Source: Holtermannia corniformis (Eukaryota; Basidiomycota; Tremellomycetes; Holtermanniales). Taken from it: DNA of 64,000 bases. The notes under the pieces were generated by a model, which searched no databases, was not told the origin of the DNA, and was given only the letters and a program-made list of their open reading frames with translations. The number at the start of each line of letters is the position of its first letter. Position 1 is the first letter of the stretch. The stretch is from the NCBI GenBank assembly GCA_001599935.1, contig BCIJ01000015.1:309482-373481 (forward strand), given 5' to 3'. A program made the translations under genes and the position numbers. Positions 11,346 to 23,097 of this stretch are shown here, in pieces.

Positions 11346-14300
11346 TCATACATCCTCCCCATCTGCCGGAGTGGGCTCATGGCGCGTTGTCGCGCGACTC
11401 ATCGAAGACTCTTTGACGGGGGTCAGAGAGCCTGTACCTGCAAACATGGAGTGCGCAGCAGCTGATGGCGGTGGGTCGTAGGATGGGCGACCGAGCGGTG
11501 CTGATCGAGGCGATGATGGTGGTCCGCGCGAGGCATCGACTGACTGCGCTTGCAGGCTGCTGCGACCAAACTCGGAGCCCGTCAAGCTAGCACCGCGAAC
11601 GTGTGAGTGCGAACGGCGGCGTCCCAGCTCCACACCGTATTCGTCGACTTGCTCGAAGAAACTTGCCGGTCTGGGGTAGTGTCAGTCGCAAGCACCCTCT
11701 GGAGACGAGACTGACCGGCTGCTTCTCCGGCTCAGGCGTCTAGAACGCTCCTCATCGAAAGCGTGTTCCTCGGCTGCTGTAAAGTCTTTGGGTACTGTTT
11801 GTTCTTGTCAGCTGCGCATCGCGGTGCGTTGGGAAGATGGCGTACGCATGACTGCACGATCGATCTGCGGGCGTCAGCAATGCCTCGAGGTCATCAACGA
11901 TACTGACAGCAACAGGTAGACCACGGTGACGCCCACGAATCATGACGGCGATCAAAACAAGCTTGGACAATGGCCGCAGTGCCCCGGAAAAGCTAGTACG
12001 TGTAAGATGATTCGACCTGTCGAGCAATCGAGCTTACGAAAAGTTGTCGTAGTTGACACCTAGACTCAATCCGACCGTGCCGTAGGCACTGACGAGCTCG
12101 AAAATGATATTGAAAATGTTGAACCACAGCTCGTTGGTCTCATCGACGATGCGAGAGCGCTGCGGTTGCAATCAGGTGATGACACGGGAAACTGCGAGGA
12201 CACATACCTCGATGATACAGATTAGCCATAGAGCGAACCCCATCCACCAAATGTCTGAGACGATCAGCAACCTCTTAAGATCTAATAAAGTAATCACCGA
12301 AAGCAAGCTGGCGTCGGGCACTGAGAGACGACCATCAGCCCGTGTCAAAAGTGGGCCATGGCCACTCACTGCCAGCTCAGATATTTCGCGACCGCTTGCG
12401 GTCCTTGTCCCACGGTCTCCTCTTCACTCTCATCAATGTCTTCGAAGAGTCCGAGTGACTTTTCCTCGTAGACGTTTGTTGAGCGCACAGAGAGTGCAAT
12501 CGGGTAAACAGAGATGTACTGCAGACGTATCAGCAGCTGCTACGTGGCCATTCAATAAGACTCACCATCATTACGACGTATAGCACCCTGCGTCGGATCA
12601 GCCGGGATGAAACTGCCACCGACCAGGTCTAAACTCACTTGACGGCAGGCGCCAGCGCTGCCAACGGAACGATGCCGAAACCGGCAGCTCTGACAGCCGC
12701 GGACTGGAACAAGCCAGCCGCCAGTCGGGTGCCGACAGGCAGCGCCTCAATCTCTCTGCATAAGGGTAAGCAAGACGCTGCACGGGGTTGCGGTGTACGA
12801 ACTCTGTTCCAATGTCGAGGACCAAGAAGCTGACCCAATCGATCATCCTAACGAAGCACGTCAGTAAACTCTGGTTCAGATGAGCTCACTTACATCAGAC
12901 TGAAGACGACCAGGGCGAGAACCCAGGTCTGAGTCGAGGGAAACAGGTAGGTGTAGCACCGCCTTGGGTGGTCCAAAAGGAACCTAAGCGTTTCGCGAAC
13001 ACGCGATGATGCGGGTACGAGCTTGTACATTGTCCAGCTGCCGTTTTGTAAGTATCGATCGCGGGGAGGTCTGGCTGGCTCACATGACAGCACGCAGACT
13101 GATTGCGCGCACTCGTCAGTCGCGACTAGAGAGGCTGCTACGATGTCACTCACAAAATTGGCTGTGGCACATGAGCACGCGTTCACGCACTCGGGTTGCA
13201 AAGACTCACCAGACCAGTGTTGCCGGCGAGGATGGCAAAGATGAGGACTAACGAATCAGCTGTGCCTCAGTGCGGCTGATCCCACTCACCGACTGTCATG
13301 AGGTACGCTCGCTGGAACGGGATCATGCTTTGATCGACCAGACTCATGCCCGTGTTGGTGAAAGCAGAGACGGACTGAAAGAGCGCAAACCACGGTGTGG
13401 AAACGTGCTTTGGCTGGGCGTCAAACACGTCGTCGTATCGCCCCTGTGCAGCCACGTAGGGTCCAATGACCACAAAACAGATGAGCTGGCACGCCAAAAA
13501 GTACTGTGCGAAGGTCAGCAAGCGCGGCCGATGCGCCAGAGACTTGCCCCAATGACGATCCAGAGTAAGATCTTCAGAGCACGATACTCGACCCCGCCGA
13601 GCTCGTCCATTTGCTCTTCGGTCAAGTCTTTAAAGTTGCTATTACGCCCCACGACCGCGTCGAAGCTGATGTACGGGACTTCCTTGCCGCCCGCTGGCCC
13701 CGAGGCTTCGGCGCCGATCGCAGCTACCGCACCGCCGATTCCGTGCCCCTTTGTCATGGATTTGCCCGAGAGGGTGTTTGTGCGGGGCATAGTCAGGCTT
13801 TGCGTCAGGGTTCTCGAAGCGTCGGGGAAGAAGCGCGCAAAGAGATCGCGCAACAGCTTGACGGGCGTCGGGAAACCACCGTACCCGGTCAACTTGGGGT
13901 CGGCCCGGGACGCCACCGTCCTCATGGTAGTGGTGCGAGGGAAGGAACCAGTGGTGGCCGTACGAGGGACGTTGCGCCGTGCTATCGATGCGTCAGACTG
14001 ATATCTTGACGGGCTAAACTCACTGGTCTCGCCGCCGACACTCCTGATGGTACCTGTGCGAGGCATGTAGCCGGCCCCTTCACGTTGGGACGTGATCCCG
14101 CGCGACTGATGCATGTGCTGGCCGTTGTCGTCAAACGCAATCGTTTTCGTGCGAGGGAAAACGTCTGCGAACGGGTCAACGACTGACGGGAATCGAGTGT
14201 GGAGCGTACCGTCCCCCACTGGCTCACGGCGGGCATAAGGGACGCGCAAGTCAGCATCACTGTCAGCCCGATCATCAGGTGATTGTGCATGGTCGCTGAG

Positions 14301-15683
14301 GCATATGTCAGCCTCGTCTGCAGAGGCGCTGGTCGTGACGTACATGGATATGACATTTGACATTTCGCCTGGGCTGTCTGGGCTGACGCCGTTGCCGAAG
14401 ATGCCCAGATCGTTGTCCTCCACCTGGACGCTGCCCTTGCGGCCTACCGTCCCCGGTGTCTCGAGGATGCCACCTGAAGTAACCGAGCCTTTACGGGGTG
14501 TTTCGGGCGCATCGTTCAGAGCTTCGCTCGGCGGCGCAAGCACCGGTATTGCTGCACCTTGGAAGGCACCCTGAAACGCCTCGTACTGTCCCATCGGGTT
14601 CATCAAACCCACTCCGCCTCCCTCGACGCGCTTGATCATGTCGACGCTAAACTTGTGTTTGCCCGCCTTGGGTTTGTATGGCTTTGGAGGTTTCGCAGAC
14701 TTTGCTTCTGGCGTATGAGGTCGTGATTGCGGGGGCGTCATGTCGCGCTGCGGTGGCTTGTGTAGCTGCTTTTCCGCAAAGGCAGGTGACGGGGTCGTCG
14801 ACCTGCCCGAGCTCGAGGTCCGATCCGTCTCTGCATGTTCGCGCGTGTTCTTGCGACCCGGCCGGGGGAGTTTGAGCCAGGCCAGGCTCGACTTTTTTTC
14901 CTCGGCCGGTACTGCAGCCTCCGGTTCATCATCCGCAATCGCACTGTCATTGACGTGCTGCGCCGGGTCGCTCATCCCGCGCACATGGGCAAATGACTGC
15001 GAGAGTCGGCGCCTGACCGACTCCAAGCCCGTCGGGGCAAGACCAAACGAGCCTCGGCGCTGGCGTTCGCGCACTCGCTGCTCGATAATGTGCTTGAACT
15101 CGAGGCGGAAAAAGTGTCTGTGCGGCATTAGCGTTTTGGGTTCCGAAAATAGCCTGCCATGGCAACGGCTCGGAGAGACGTACTGCCGGACGAGGATCAT
15201 GACGATTGAGACGAATGACTTGAGAGGATCAGAGAGAGGCTGCTGTTGCAAGGAGAGACGTACGGTGCTGCCGATCAGCATCTGGATAAACAGGACGACC
15301 TGTTGCCATGGCGTCAAGGTGCTGAGATTGACCGTCGCCAAGCCTGTGACGGTCATGGCGGACACGCTGAGGAACAACGAGTCGATGTAGGAGACGTGGG
15401 TCGAAGTGTTTGAAGCGTAAAAGATGGCAGACATGATCAGGGGGATCTGCAAGACGAGTCAACACACGTGCATGCTGTCCTTGACGACGGCAAGACTGAC
15501 AAAGATGAAGGCGAGCATGTGCACTCTGTAAAAGTTGAGCGAGTCGAGAAAGCCTAGGTAGAGCCGGCGCAGGGCCGAAGTCTGCTGGAGGTGATCGGGC
15601 GCGACGTTGAGGCTGTCGCGGTCGCTGGGTCTGCCGCGCTCGATCGTGGGTGCTCGCAGTGACATTCTCGGGCTCGCTGGCAT
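11346..15683 (-). CDS. TRK1: High-affinity potassium transporter, Trk/HKT family
   Basis: A plasma-membrane K+ uptake protein with four pore-loop (MPM) repeats. The four selectivity-filter segments are visible: SAMTVTGLATVNLS near 15340-15380, SAFTNTGMSLVDQS near 13340-13380, ILAGNTGLP near 13220-13240 (split by an intron), and a fourth filter close to 12060-12090 (AYGTVGLSLGV on the minus strand). The family motif FSGALRPLSKLVLIAVMIRGRHRGLPVAV lies just after it. Between the first and second repeats is a cytoplasmic loop of roughly 450 residues, rich in Ser, Pro and charge and typical of fungal TRKs, with a PRTxT motif repeated five times. The last part of that loop, VVGRNSNFKDLTEEQMDELGG, is conserved in the family. 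About fourteen introns interrupt the gene. The start at 15683 (MPASPRMSLRAP) lies about 25 bases after a minus-strand TATAAT. Confidence 0.93.
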
Positions 15684-16072
15684 GCTGAGGATCGGGCGAG
15701 TGTATTATAAGCTATTAAAGAGGTGCTGGTGCGCGAACGTGCCCGTGTGGTCGTCTCAAAGGCAGGTCGTGGGCCGGAAGAGGGTCGGTTGACCCTGTCG
15801 GTCTGTCTGTCCAGGGGCTGGCAAGGATCGCGAGTTGGGTCTGCAGGGTTACTGGACGCCTGCGAACGTGTTCATGCTGTCAAGATGCAGTCTGAAAGGG
15901 CGAGGTGGTTGAATGATGGCAAGAGGAGAAGTGAGGTCGCTGGGGGCATCACGCGGTTGAAGAGTACGACGACGACGAGTGCAGTTTGGTTCATCGACTT
16001 TACCATCTGTCAACGGCCAACGACGTGCAAGTCTGCAGGGCGAGCACTGTTCCCACCTAGGACGCGCTCGGG
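15684..16072. promoter_or_regulatory. Bidirectional promoter region TRK1/CFT2
   Basis: Divergent start codons are 389 bases apart. A minus-strand TATAAT occurs at 15704-15709, close upstream of the TRK1 start. No comparable TATA box is seen for CFT2. Confidence 0.45.
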
Positions 16073-19061
16073 ATGATCACGCTCACCCCCATCTCGGCCT
16101 CGTCGTCGGCCGCATCCTCGTCTCGCAGCGGTTCCGGCCAGGAGCCAGTGTGCTACCTGCTCGAGGTCGACGATGAGCGCATCCTGCTCGACTGCGGCGG
16201 CCTCGACTTTGGCGTCTCGCGAGAGCAGTCGTGCGAGTACGAGGACAAGATCAAACAGTCGGTGCTGGCTGGCATCCTTTGGTCAAACTGACGCTTCTTG
16301 TAGACTGGCTCCGACCATCTCGTTGCTGCTGCTCAGCCACTCGCCAAGCCACTACCTCTCGCTGTATCCATACGCTCGAGCGCACTGGGGTTTGACATGT
16401 CCTGTTTACTCGACCCAGCCTACGGCCGATATGGGTCGGCTCGTCTGCCTGACCGAAGTCGAAGCTTGGCGCGCCCAGGTCGCTGTCCCGGGCAGTGAAG
16501 CTGGTCCCAGCAAGTTTGCCGGGCCGTTCGTGTCCACGACTGAAGAGATCCACGAGGCGTTCAACTGGATCACTCAGATCCGGTACAACCAGCCCGTTCA
16601 TCTCGGCGGCAAGCTCGCACACCTGCTCCTCACGCCATATGCTTCGGGCCACACACTCGGTGGGACGCTGTTCAAGATCCGTTCGCCTACATCGGGCACT
16701 CTGCTCTACGCGGTCGGCATCAATCACACGCAGGAGCGGCATTTGGACGGGATGATCGGCGGTGAGTGTGAGCGCGATGCAAGTGACTGGGCTGATCGAC
16801 CAACAGGCCAAGGACAAGTAGGCTATGCCGAGGGTGTGATGCGGCCCGACGTGCTCGTCGTCGAGGCCGGCCGAAGCCTAGTCATCAACGCCAAGAAGCG
16901 TGAACGAGAGTCTGCTCTTCTAGGTACGTGACTGCTTGCCAAGAACCCTGCTGAGCCGGTCAGATCTTATCAACAAGACGCTGCTGTCATCCCACTCGCT
17001 CCTGATCCCGTGCGACGCCTCTCCACGCCTGCTCGAACTCCTCATCCTGCTCGACCAACACTGGGCTTTCAAGACTGCATCGTCAAACAACCCTCGGTCG
17101 CAGTCACCGCCGTGGATCTACCCGCTGTGCGTCGTCAGCAAGACGGCAGCTGATATGGTTGCGATTGCGCGCAGCTCGACCGAGTTTATGGGTGGTGTCG
17201 TTGCGGATGCGCCGTTGGGTGACGACGGTGGCAAGCGGCGTGGAGGGAAGCGGCATCGTGGCGGCGGCGGGCAGGACAACGAGCACGGCGCGCTGCAGTT
17301 CAGGTGACTAGGCTGTGCATGCGAGAAGGCGCGGATTGACGGCTGTGCCAGGCATGTCCGCTTCTTCCCGACGGAACAAGCGCTACTCGACGCGTTTCCC
17401 CTCATCCGACCGAAACTCATCCTGGCCGTCCCCCCGACAATGACATATGGTCCTTCACGCTCACTCTTCACTGCCATCTCGCAGGTGCCAGGGAACATGG
17501 TGGTGTTGACAGCCCGAGGCGAACAGGGGACGCTCGCGCGCGACCTGTTTGACCGATGGGACGGCGAGCAGGCCGACGGTGCTCACTGGGGATCCGGCAA
17601 GCTCGGTAGTTTGAAACCTCTCAAAGGTCCACTCGAGCTCGAGGTCGGTTTGGACCCATCTGCATTCTTGCACTAACGTCTCAGATGAGGTACAAAGTCC
17701 CGCTCGTCGGCGACGAGCTCGAAGCCGAGCTCGAGGCCGAACGCGCCGCGAAAGAAAAGGAAGCCGCACAGCAAGCGGCCGTTGACCGATCCCGGCGGAT
17801 CCTCGAAGCCGATGACCTCGAATCCGATTCCGACGATTCCGAAGGCGAAGGCCCAGACGCCGACGCTGGAGCCAACGAGCAAAAGACTGAAGTGATCGAG
17901 ACGAGTTTTGATATCTTTGTAAAGGGCCAGCGTGTGCGTGGGGCACAGGCGGTCCAGCGCTTCCGCATGTTCCCGTTTGCAGAGCGCAGGGGGAGGAAGC
18001 TCGATGCGTATGGCGAGGGACTTGACGTGGGCGCTTGGGTGCGCAAGGGGCGTGAGATTGAAGAGGAGGGCGAGACGGAGGAGGTGCGCGAGGCCAAGCG
18101 GCGCAAGGTTGAGGAAGAGGAGCGCAAGGTTGGTCGTGCGGTGCAAGTGCTGCGGTCCACGCTGATGTCGACAGAAACAACCGCCCGAGCCGCCGAGCAA
18201 GTTTGTGACGGACAAGGCGCACTTGCAGCTCCAGTGCGGCCTGTTCTTTATCGATATGGAGGGCCTGCACGACGGTCAAGCGATCAAGACGATCATTGCC
18301 GACCTGCAGCCGCGCAAGCTGGTGCGTTTTGTCGTGCTCGCTCGAGTGTTCTCTGACGGTCATAGATCTTGGTGCGATCGGCTCCGGCATCGACGTTGGC
18401 GCTGCAGACGTTTTTCGGCGGCGCTGCGGCGCTTGCCAAGAATGTGTATGCGCCTGCACTCGGCGATACCGTCACGATCGGTGAGCATGTGCAGTCGTAC
18501 TCTGTCTCGCTTGGCGAGACTCTGTCGCGCACTCTGGTCGGCAAGTGGTCCAAGGTGGGTGAGCCGTGTTTGGTCGAGACGGCTGGTTGACAATTGCAGT
18601 TTGAAGACTACGAGGTTGCCGTCGTCACTGGCAATATCGTCTTCTCGGCTGATACGACGGTGCCAATCCTCGAACCCGCTGGCACTAGTGCACCGCTCAA
18701 GACGGATGCAGACGATGGCGAGGGCGATCCGACGATCCAAATCGAAGACGTCAAGCCCGCCACGGTCCGTGACCCCAAGCTGGCACCGGTCCTACCGTCG
18801 TCCCTGTTCGTAGGCGATCTCCGTCTCGCAGCGCTCAAAGCCAAGCTCGTGTCGCTCTCGATCCCGGCCGAGTTTGCGGGCGAGGGCGTGCTGATCTGCG
18901 GTCCCGGGGTCCCGGCCAAGCTGACTGGCGAGGACGCTGGTGAGATTGTCGCCGTGCGCAAGCTCGCAGAGGGCAAGATTGTGCTCGAGGGAGCGGTGGG
19001 CAGGACGTACTTTGAAGTGCGCAGGGAGCTGTACGGTAGCTACGCGCAGGTGACAGCGTAG
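16073..19061 (+). CDS. CFT2: Cleavage and polyadenylation factor subunit Cft2/CPSF100
   Basis: The catalytically dead metallo-beta-lactamase/beta-CASP partner of the mRNA 3'-end endonuclease CPSF73/Ysh1. The N-terminus has the lactamase fold start (MITLTPIS, CYLLEVDDERILLDCGG). The metal-binding motif is degenerate: SHSPSHYLSLYPYA stands where active relatives have HxHxDH, as expected for CPSF100. Further marks are CPVYSTQPTADMGR, LTPYASGHTLGGTLF, YAVGINHTQERHLDG and MRPDVLVVEAGRSLV. The beta-CASP part has LLIPCDASPRLLELL. An acidic insertion (EADDLESDSDDSEGEG) precedes FFIDMEGLHDGQAI and the C-terminal domain (FVGDLRLAALKAKL). About eight introns; roughly 850 residues, near the family norm. 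The ATG at 16073 begins directly with the fold. Confidence 0.93.
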
Positions 19062-19156
19062 GGTGCCACGGTGAATCTGCTTACGTAATGCGATTTTCTT
19101 ATTGAACAGCAAACGCCCTGTTGGCAGTGAACGTACTGTCGGAACTGGCGAGCAGG

Positions 19157-22100
19157 ATGAACAAGCGACCGCATCCTTCAGCAGCGGGTACAGCGCAGGG
19201 AGCACAGTCGGGCGCGGGGGGCGGCGGGCAGCAGCAGTACGCGCACGCAGGACCAGCGCCGCCGCTGCCGAGTGGGCCCGCGCCGGCGCAGCACGCTCAG
19301 CAAGACTATGGCGCCGCTCACGCAGCCGCTTGGCAAGCTTACTACGCCGTCAGTCGCTACGGGTGTCAGATCGGACGAGCTGATGCCGTCTACAGGCTCA
19401 GGCAGCTACCACCGCTCACGCACAAGCCGCGTACTCTGCCACCGCGCAGCCTGCAGCCGCTCAGCCGCCAGCTCAAGCCGCGGCCACTGCCACGAATCCG
19501 TACTCGAACTATGGCTATGGTGCCGGCGCTTCACTCCCGACCACTCAACCGGCAGCGGCGTACACTCAGCCTCAGCAGCAACCACAGCAATACCCTCAGC
19601 CGCAAGCTTACCCCACTGCGGGCCCTCAACAGCCCCAACAGCAGCAGCAGCAGCAGCCATACAACGCATCAGCATACCAGCAGCAGCAGACGTATACACC
19701 GCCTGTCGCGCAGCAGCAGGGATACAACACTTGGCAAGCTCAACAGCCCGCTGGAGGTGGTCAAGCACCCTATGGCGGGCCGCAGGGTGCTCGTCCCCCG
19801 GCCGCCAGTCAAGCACCTTACAATCCCGCTGCAACACCGTACCAACCTCAACCGTACAAGCCGGTAGCGCCGACGACGCCGATCCAGCCTTCGGGCTACC
19901 CAGGCCCGCAACAAGCGTACAACCCGGCCAACCCCAACCCGACCCAAGGACCCGCCTCGAGACCGTTCTCGCCAGCTCAAGGCCCGCAACAGGGTGGCTT
20001 CCCACCTGCCAAGCGGCCACGCTTCGATGGGCCCAGTGGACCCGCTGGCCCGGTTCAAGGATACAACAACCCTGGTCCTGCCCGTGGCGGCTTTAACGCC
20101 GGTCCCGGTCGAGGCGGGGCGATCGGCATGGGCGCCGGTAGTCCCATCCGTCCAGTCAACGGTGGACCCGGTCCGATGGATCACGCACCGGGATTCAACA
20201 ATGGCATGCGCAACGTCTCGAGCTCATCCTCTCGCGGCGGCTTTGGCGCTGCCCGTGGCGGTCGTGGAGGCGGTCCTGGGCCGATGGGCATGGGTCCGGG
20301 ACCAATGCCTGGTCCTGGTCCCGGTCCTGGTCCTGCAAACTTTGGTCCCGGTCCCAACCTTGGCGGTGCGGTCCCGATGCGAGGCGGCGGCGGTATGAGT
20401 CGTGGTGGTCCCCCCATGCGCGGAGGTCCACCTATGCGTGGCGGCGCTCCCTCCCGCGGCGGGTTCAACCCAGGTGGACCCCATTCGTACCAGTCGCCAT
20501 CAGGATCAGGGTTCAACGGCTCACGCGGCCCAGCAGGCGGTAACAAGCGACCCCTGCTCGTCGCCAACACGGGCAACAAGACTGGTCCCAAACTCGTCCC
20601 GCGCGCCGACGCGACCCCGTTCAAGCTCAAAGAGAATGAAAAGACCAAAGCGCAGCTCGACAGAGAGGCCGACGACAGGCAGAAGAAGACGGTCATGACG
20701 GATTTCAGGATTGTTGGCATTCAGATTCCGACCCTTGGGTGGACGTGGGGCGAGATTGGCGACCAGGTCGATAGCGCGCAGCAGGAGCAAGAGGCCGACG
20801 CCGAGGCCGAGCCGGAAGAGCCGGACGTCAAGACGGAACCCGAGGTCGAGGAGCAACCCGAGGCGACAGAAGCGGACGACGACGTCAAACAAGAGGATAT
20901 GGCTCCGGCTGAGCGTGGCAAGAAACGCAAAGCCAAGGGCAGCAGTCCAGATCTCGGTGAGTAAGATCAAGACTCGACCGCTGGGCAACTGACAAGCAGC
21001 AGACGACGAAGCGCTCACGGGCTCGAAAAAGCGTAGCTCGGCTTACCGCATCACTCACGGCAAGCAAAACGACCCTCTGGCCGGCGCCGTCTCTTCCACC
21101 CAGTCATCCTCGACCGTAAAGGAAACCGGCATCTCGCGCCTGCGCATCTACTTCAACTGCCCGCCGGATACCGACAAGCCACCGAAAAAGTCGAAATCGA
21201 CTAAAAAGAAGCGCAAGGCCGAGGCTGATCAAGTTGCGCTCGCGCCCGCTGTGGCAGATGGTACCGAGACCGCCGAGGTCCCGCAGCAAGACGTGGTTGA
21301 ACCGACCGAGACTGCTCAAGTTGCGGAAACACAGGACGAGCCGGTTGACGAGGTGGCCGTCGTTGCTGAAATCCCTCAACCAGTCGACGAGGGCAGTCCA
21401 TTGACCGATGTGCCGTCGAGCGACGATGCGGACGGAGACGCTATCGACGACGATATCGATGGCGAACCTGTCCAAACGCCATCCAAGACGAAGCAGTCTG
21501 AGCACGCGACCGAGGACGCACCGGTTGCGACCGACGCGAGCATCGCAGCAGCCGCTGCGACGGCCGCAGAGGAGCTAGCCAAGAATCTCGCAATCTCGGC
21601 ACAAAACACAATCGCAGCGTATGGTGCTCGAAGCCGATCGTCGGCTGCTCCAGCAGAGGTACCGAGTCGCGGCTCGGTCAACGGCGATGACGCGCGCGCT
21701 ATCGGCTCCCAAGCTGGCATTGCGTTCCGCCACATCTTTGGCCCGCCCCCATCGGCGAACCGATTGGTCGTCTTGTACGAGAACAATACACGTCGGCTCT
21801 GCTTTGACTCGGCCACGGTTGAAAAGGTCTGCATCTTCCGCAAGCAGGGTCGCATCGATTTGCATATAAAGGCGCGGTCCCAGGCTCAAGTCAAGTCAGA
21901 GGTCGTTGAGAAACCGGTCGAGGAGCCAGTCGAGGAGACGCCGAACGCAGAGGTCGAGACGGACGAAGCTGCCGATGGGGACGATGCAGCCGAGTCGAGC
22001 GAGGCCAAGACGGAGGAAAAGCCCGTGCCAGAGTGGACTGTGACACCCGGCGTCAATGTAAGTTATCAATTTCCCTCGTGCAATAGGCTGATCGCACCAG

Positions 22101-22863
22101 GTCGAGGTATTCAACGACGCACAGGGTGCGTTTGCGCCGTCGACCCGTGACGAGCTGCAAAGTGGCGCCGACGTTGCCTTGCCTCCTCTCCAACAAGTGT
22201 ACCCAACAGAGGCAGCACAGCCATCAGAGCCGTACATGGTTTCACTCTACCTCAACAAGCTCAAGCCGTTGAGTGAGCCCAAGTGGTGCCGGACCGGTTT
22301 GATCGACGAGTGGCTCGAGGACACGTTGGGTTCAGGCAAAGCTAGCAACGAGGATGCGTTGGGGTGGAAGGGCAAGATTGAGATTGTCGATCCCGACACG
22401 GTACGTTTACGAGCCTTCGGTCGGCACTAGCTGATGATAGCAGCCACCCACAATGCAAGCCATCCTCGACGCGTGGTGTCAGGCTTCCGCAGCCGGCCCA
22501 GTGCGCGACCGCCGTCGGTTCGTCAAGGAACACCTCAAGGACGTCAACAATCTGCTCGAGATCCTACTGCGCCTGACACGAGGTGACCGCGCTTCGGCCG
22601 TTGGCGGCTCGCCAGCCAGCTTGCAAGGCCCTTTGGCTTCCGCGCTCCGTCAAGACTCGGTCTACGCGAGCCACCAGACTCATGTCAGTCTCGCCGTACT
22701 CGCCATGTACCGCCTCACGACCGAGTACGCCGAAAAGGCCGGCGAAAAGCTAGCGGCCGTCGACGACAAGGTGGTCGACATTATCAAATCGTTACCGACA
22801 ACGCTCGTCCACCGAAGCCTCGATGGCTTGTTCAGAGAGTGGACAGAGGACAGCAAGCGCTGA
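19157..22863 (+). CDS. Large Q-rich/RGG-rich protein with conserved C-terminal part, function unknown
   Basis: A protein of about 1,100 residues in three parts. The first ~200 residues are a low-complexity Q/A/P/Y domain with runs such as QQPQQQQQQQPY and AYTQPQQQPQQYPQPQ, prion-like in composition. Next comes a Gly/Arg/Pro domain with RGGFGAARGGRGGGPGP, PGPGPGPGPAN and repeated MRGGPPMRGG, typical of RNA-binding RGG regions. The C-terminal half has acidic stretches and globular segments: VMTDFRIVGIQIPTLGW, GISRLRIYFNCPPDTDKP, IAFRHIFGPPPSANRLVVLY, FRKQGRIDLHIKA and LYLNKLKPLSEPKWCRTG. I cannot assign these to a named domain. It is likely a nuclear or RNP-granule protein (inference from composition). 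Introns at about 19349-19397, 20956-21000, 22058-22101 and 22400-22442. A TTG-started frame extends upstream, but 19157 is the first ATG. Confidence 0.75.
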
Positions 22864-23097
22864 GTGAGTGTTTGATCCTGTCTTGGCGTTGCGCGGTGCA
22901 GAACTCTGGATCCATCTTGGCTAGTCGGGTGACTCGTTCCGTCGTGGCTTGCAGAGATGTAAAGCAGTGTGACCTGTCTAGGGCGCCTCATCAGGCGATG
23001 GGACTGGACTCTTTACGCTGACTGCAAGCTCGGCCGGAACATTGTCTGAACGATGGGTATGATCTGACTTGATGGCCATGGTTTGCATTGATGACAG

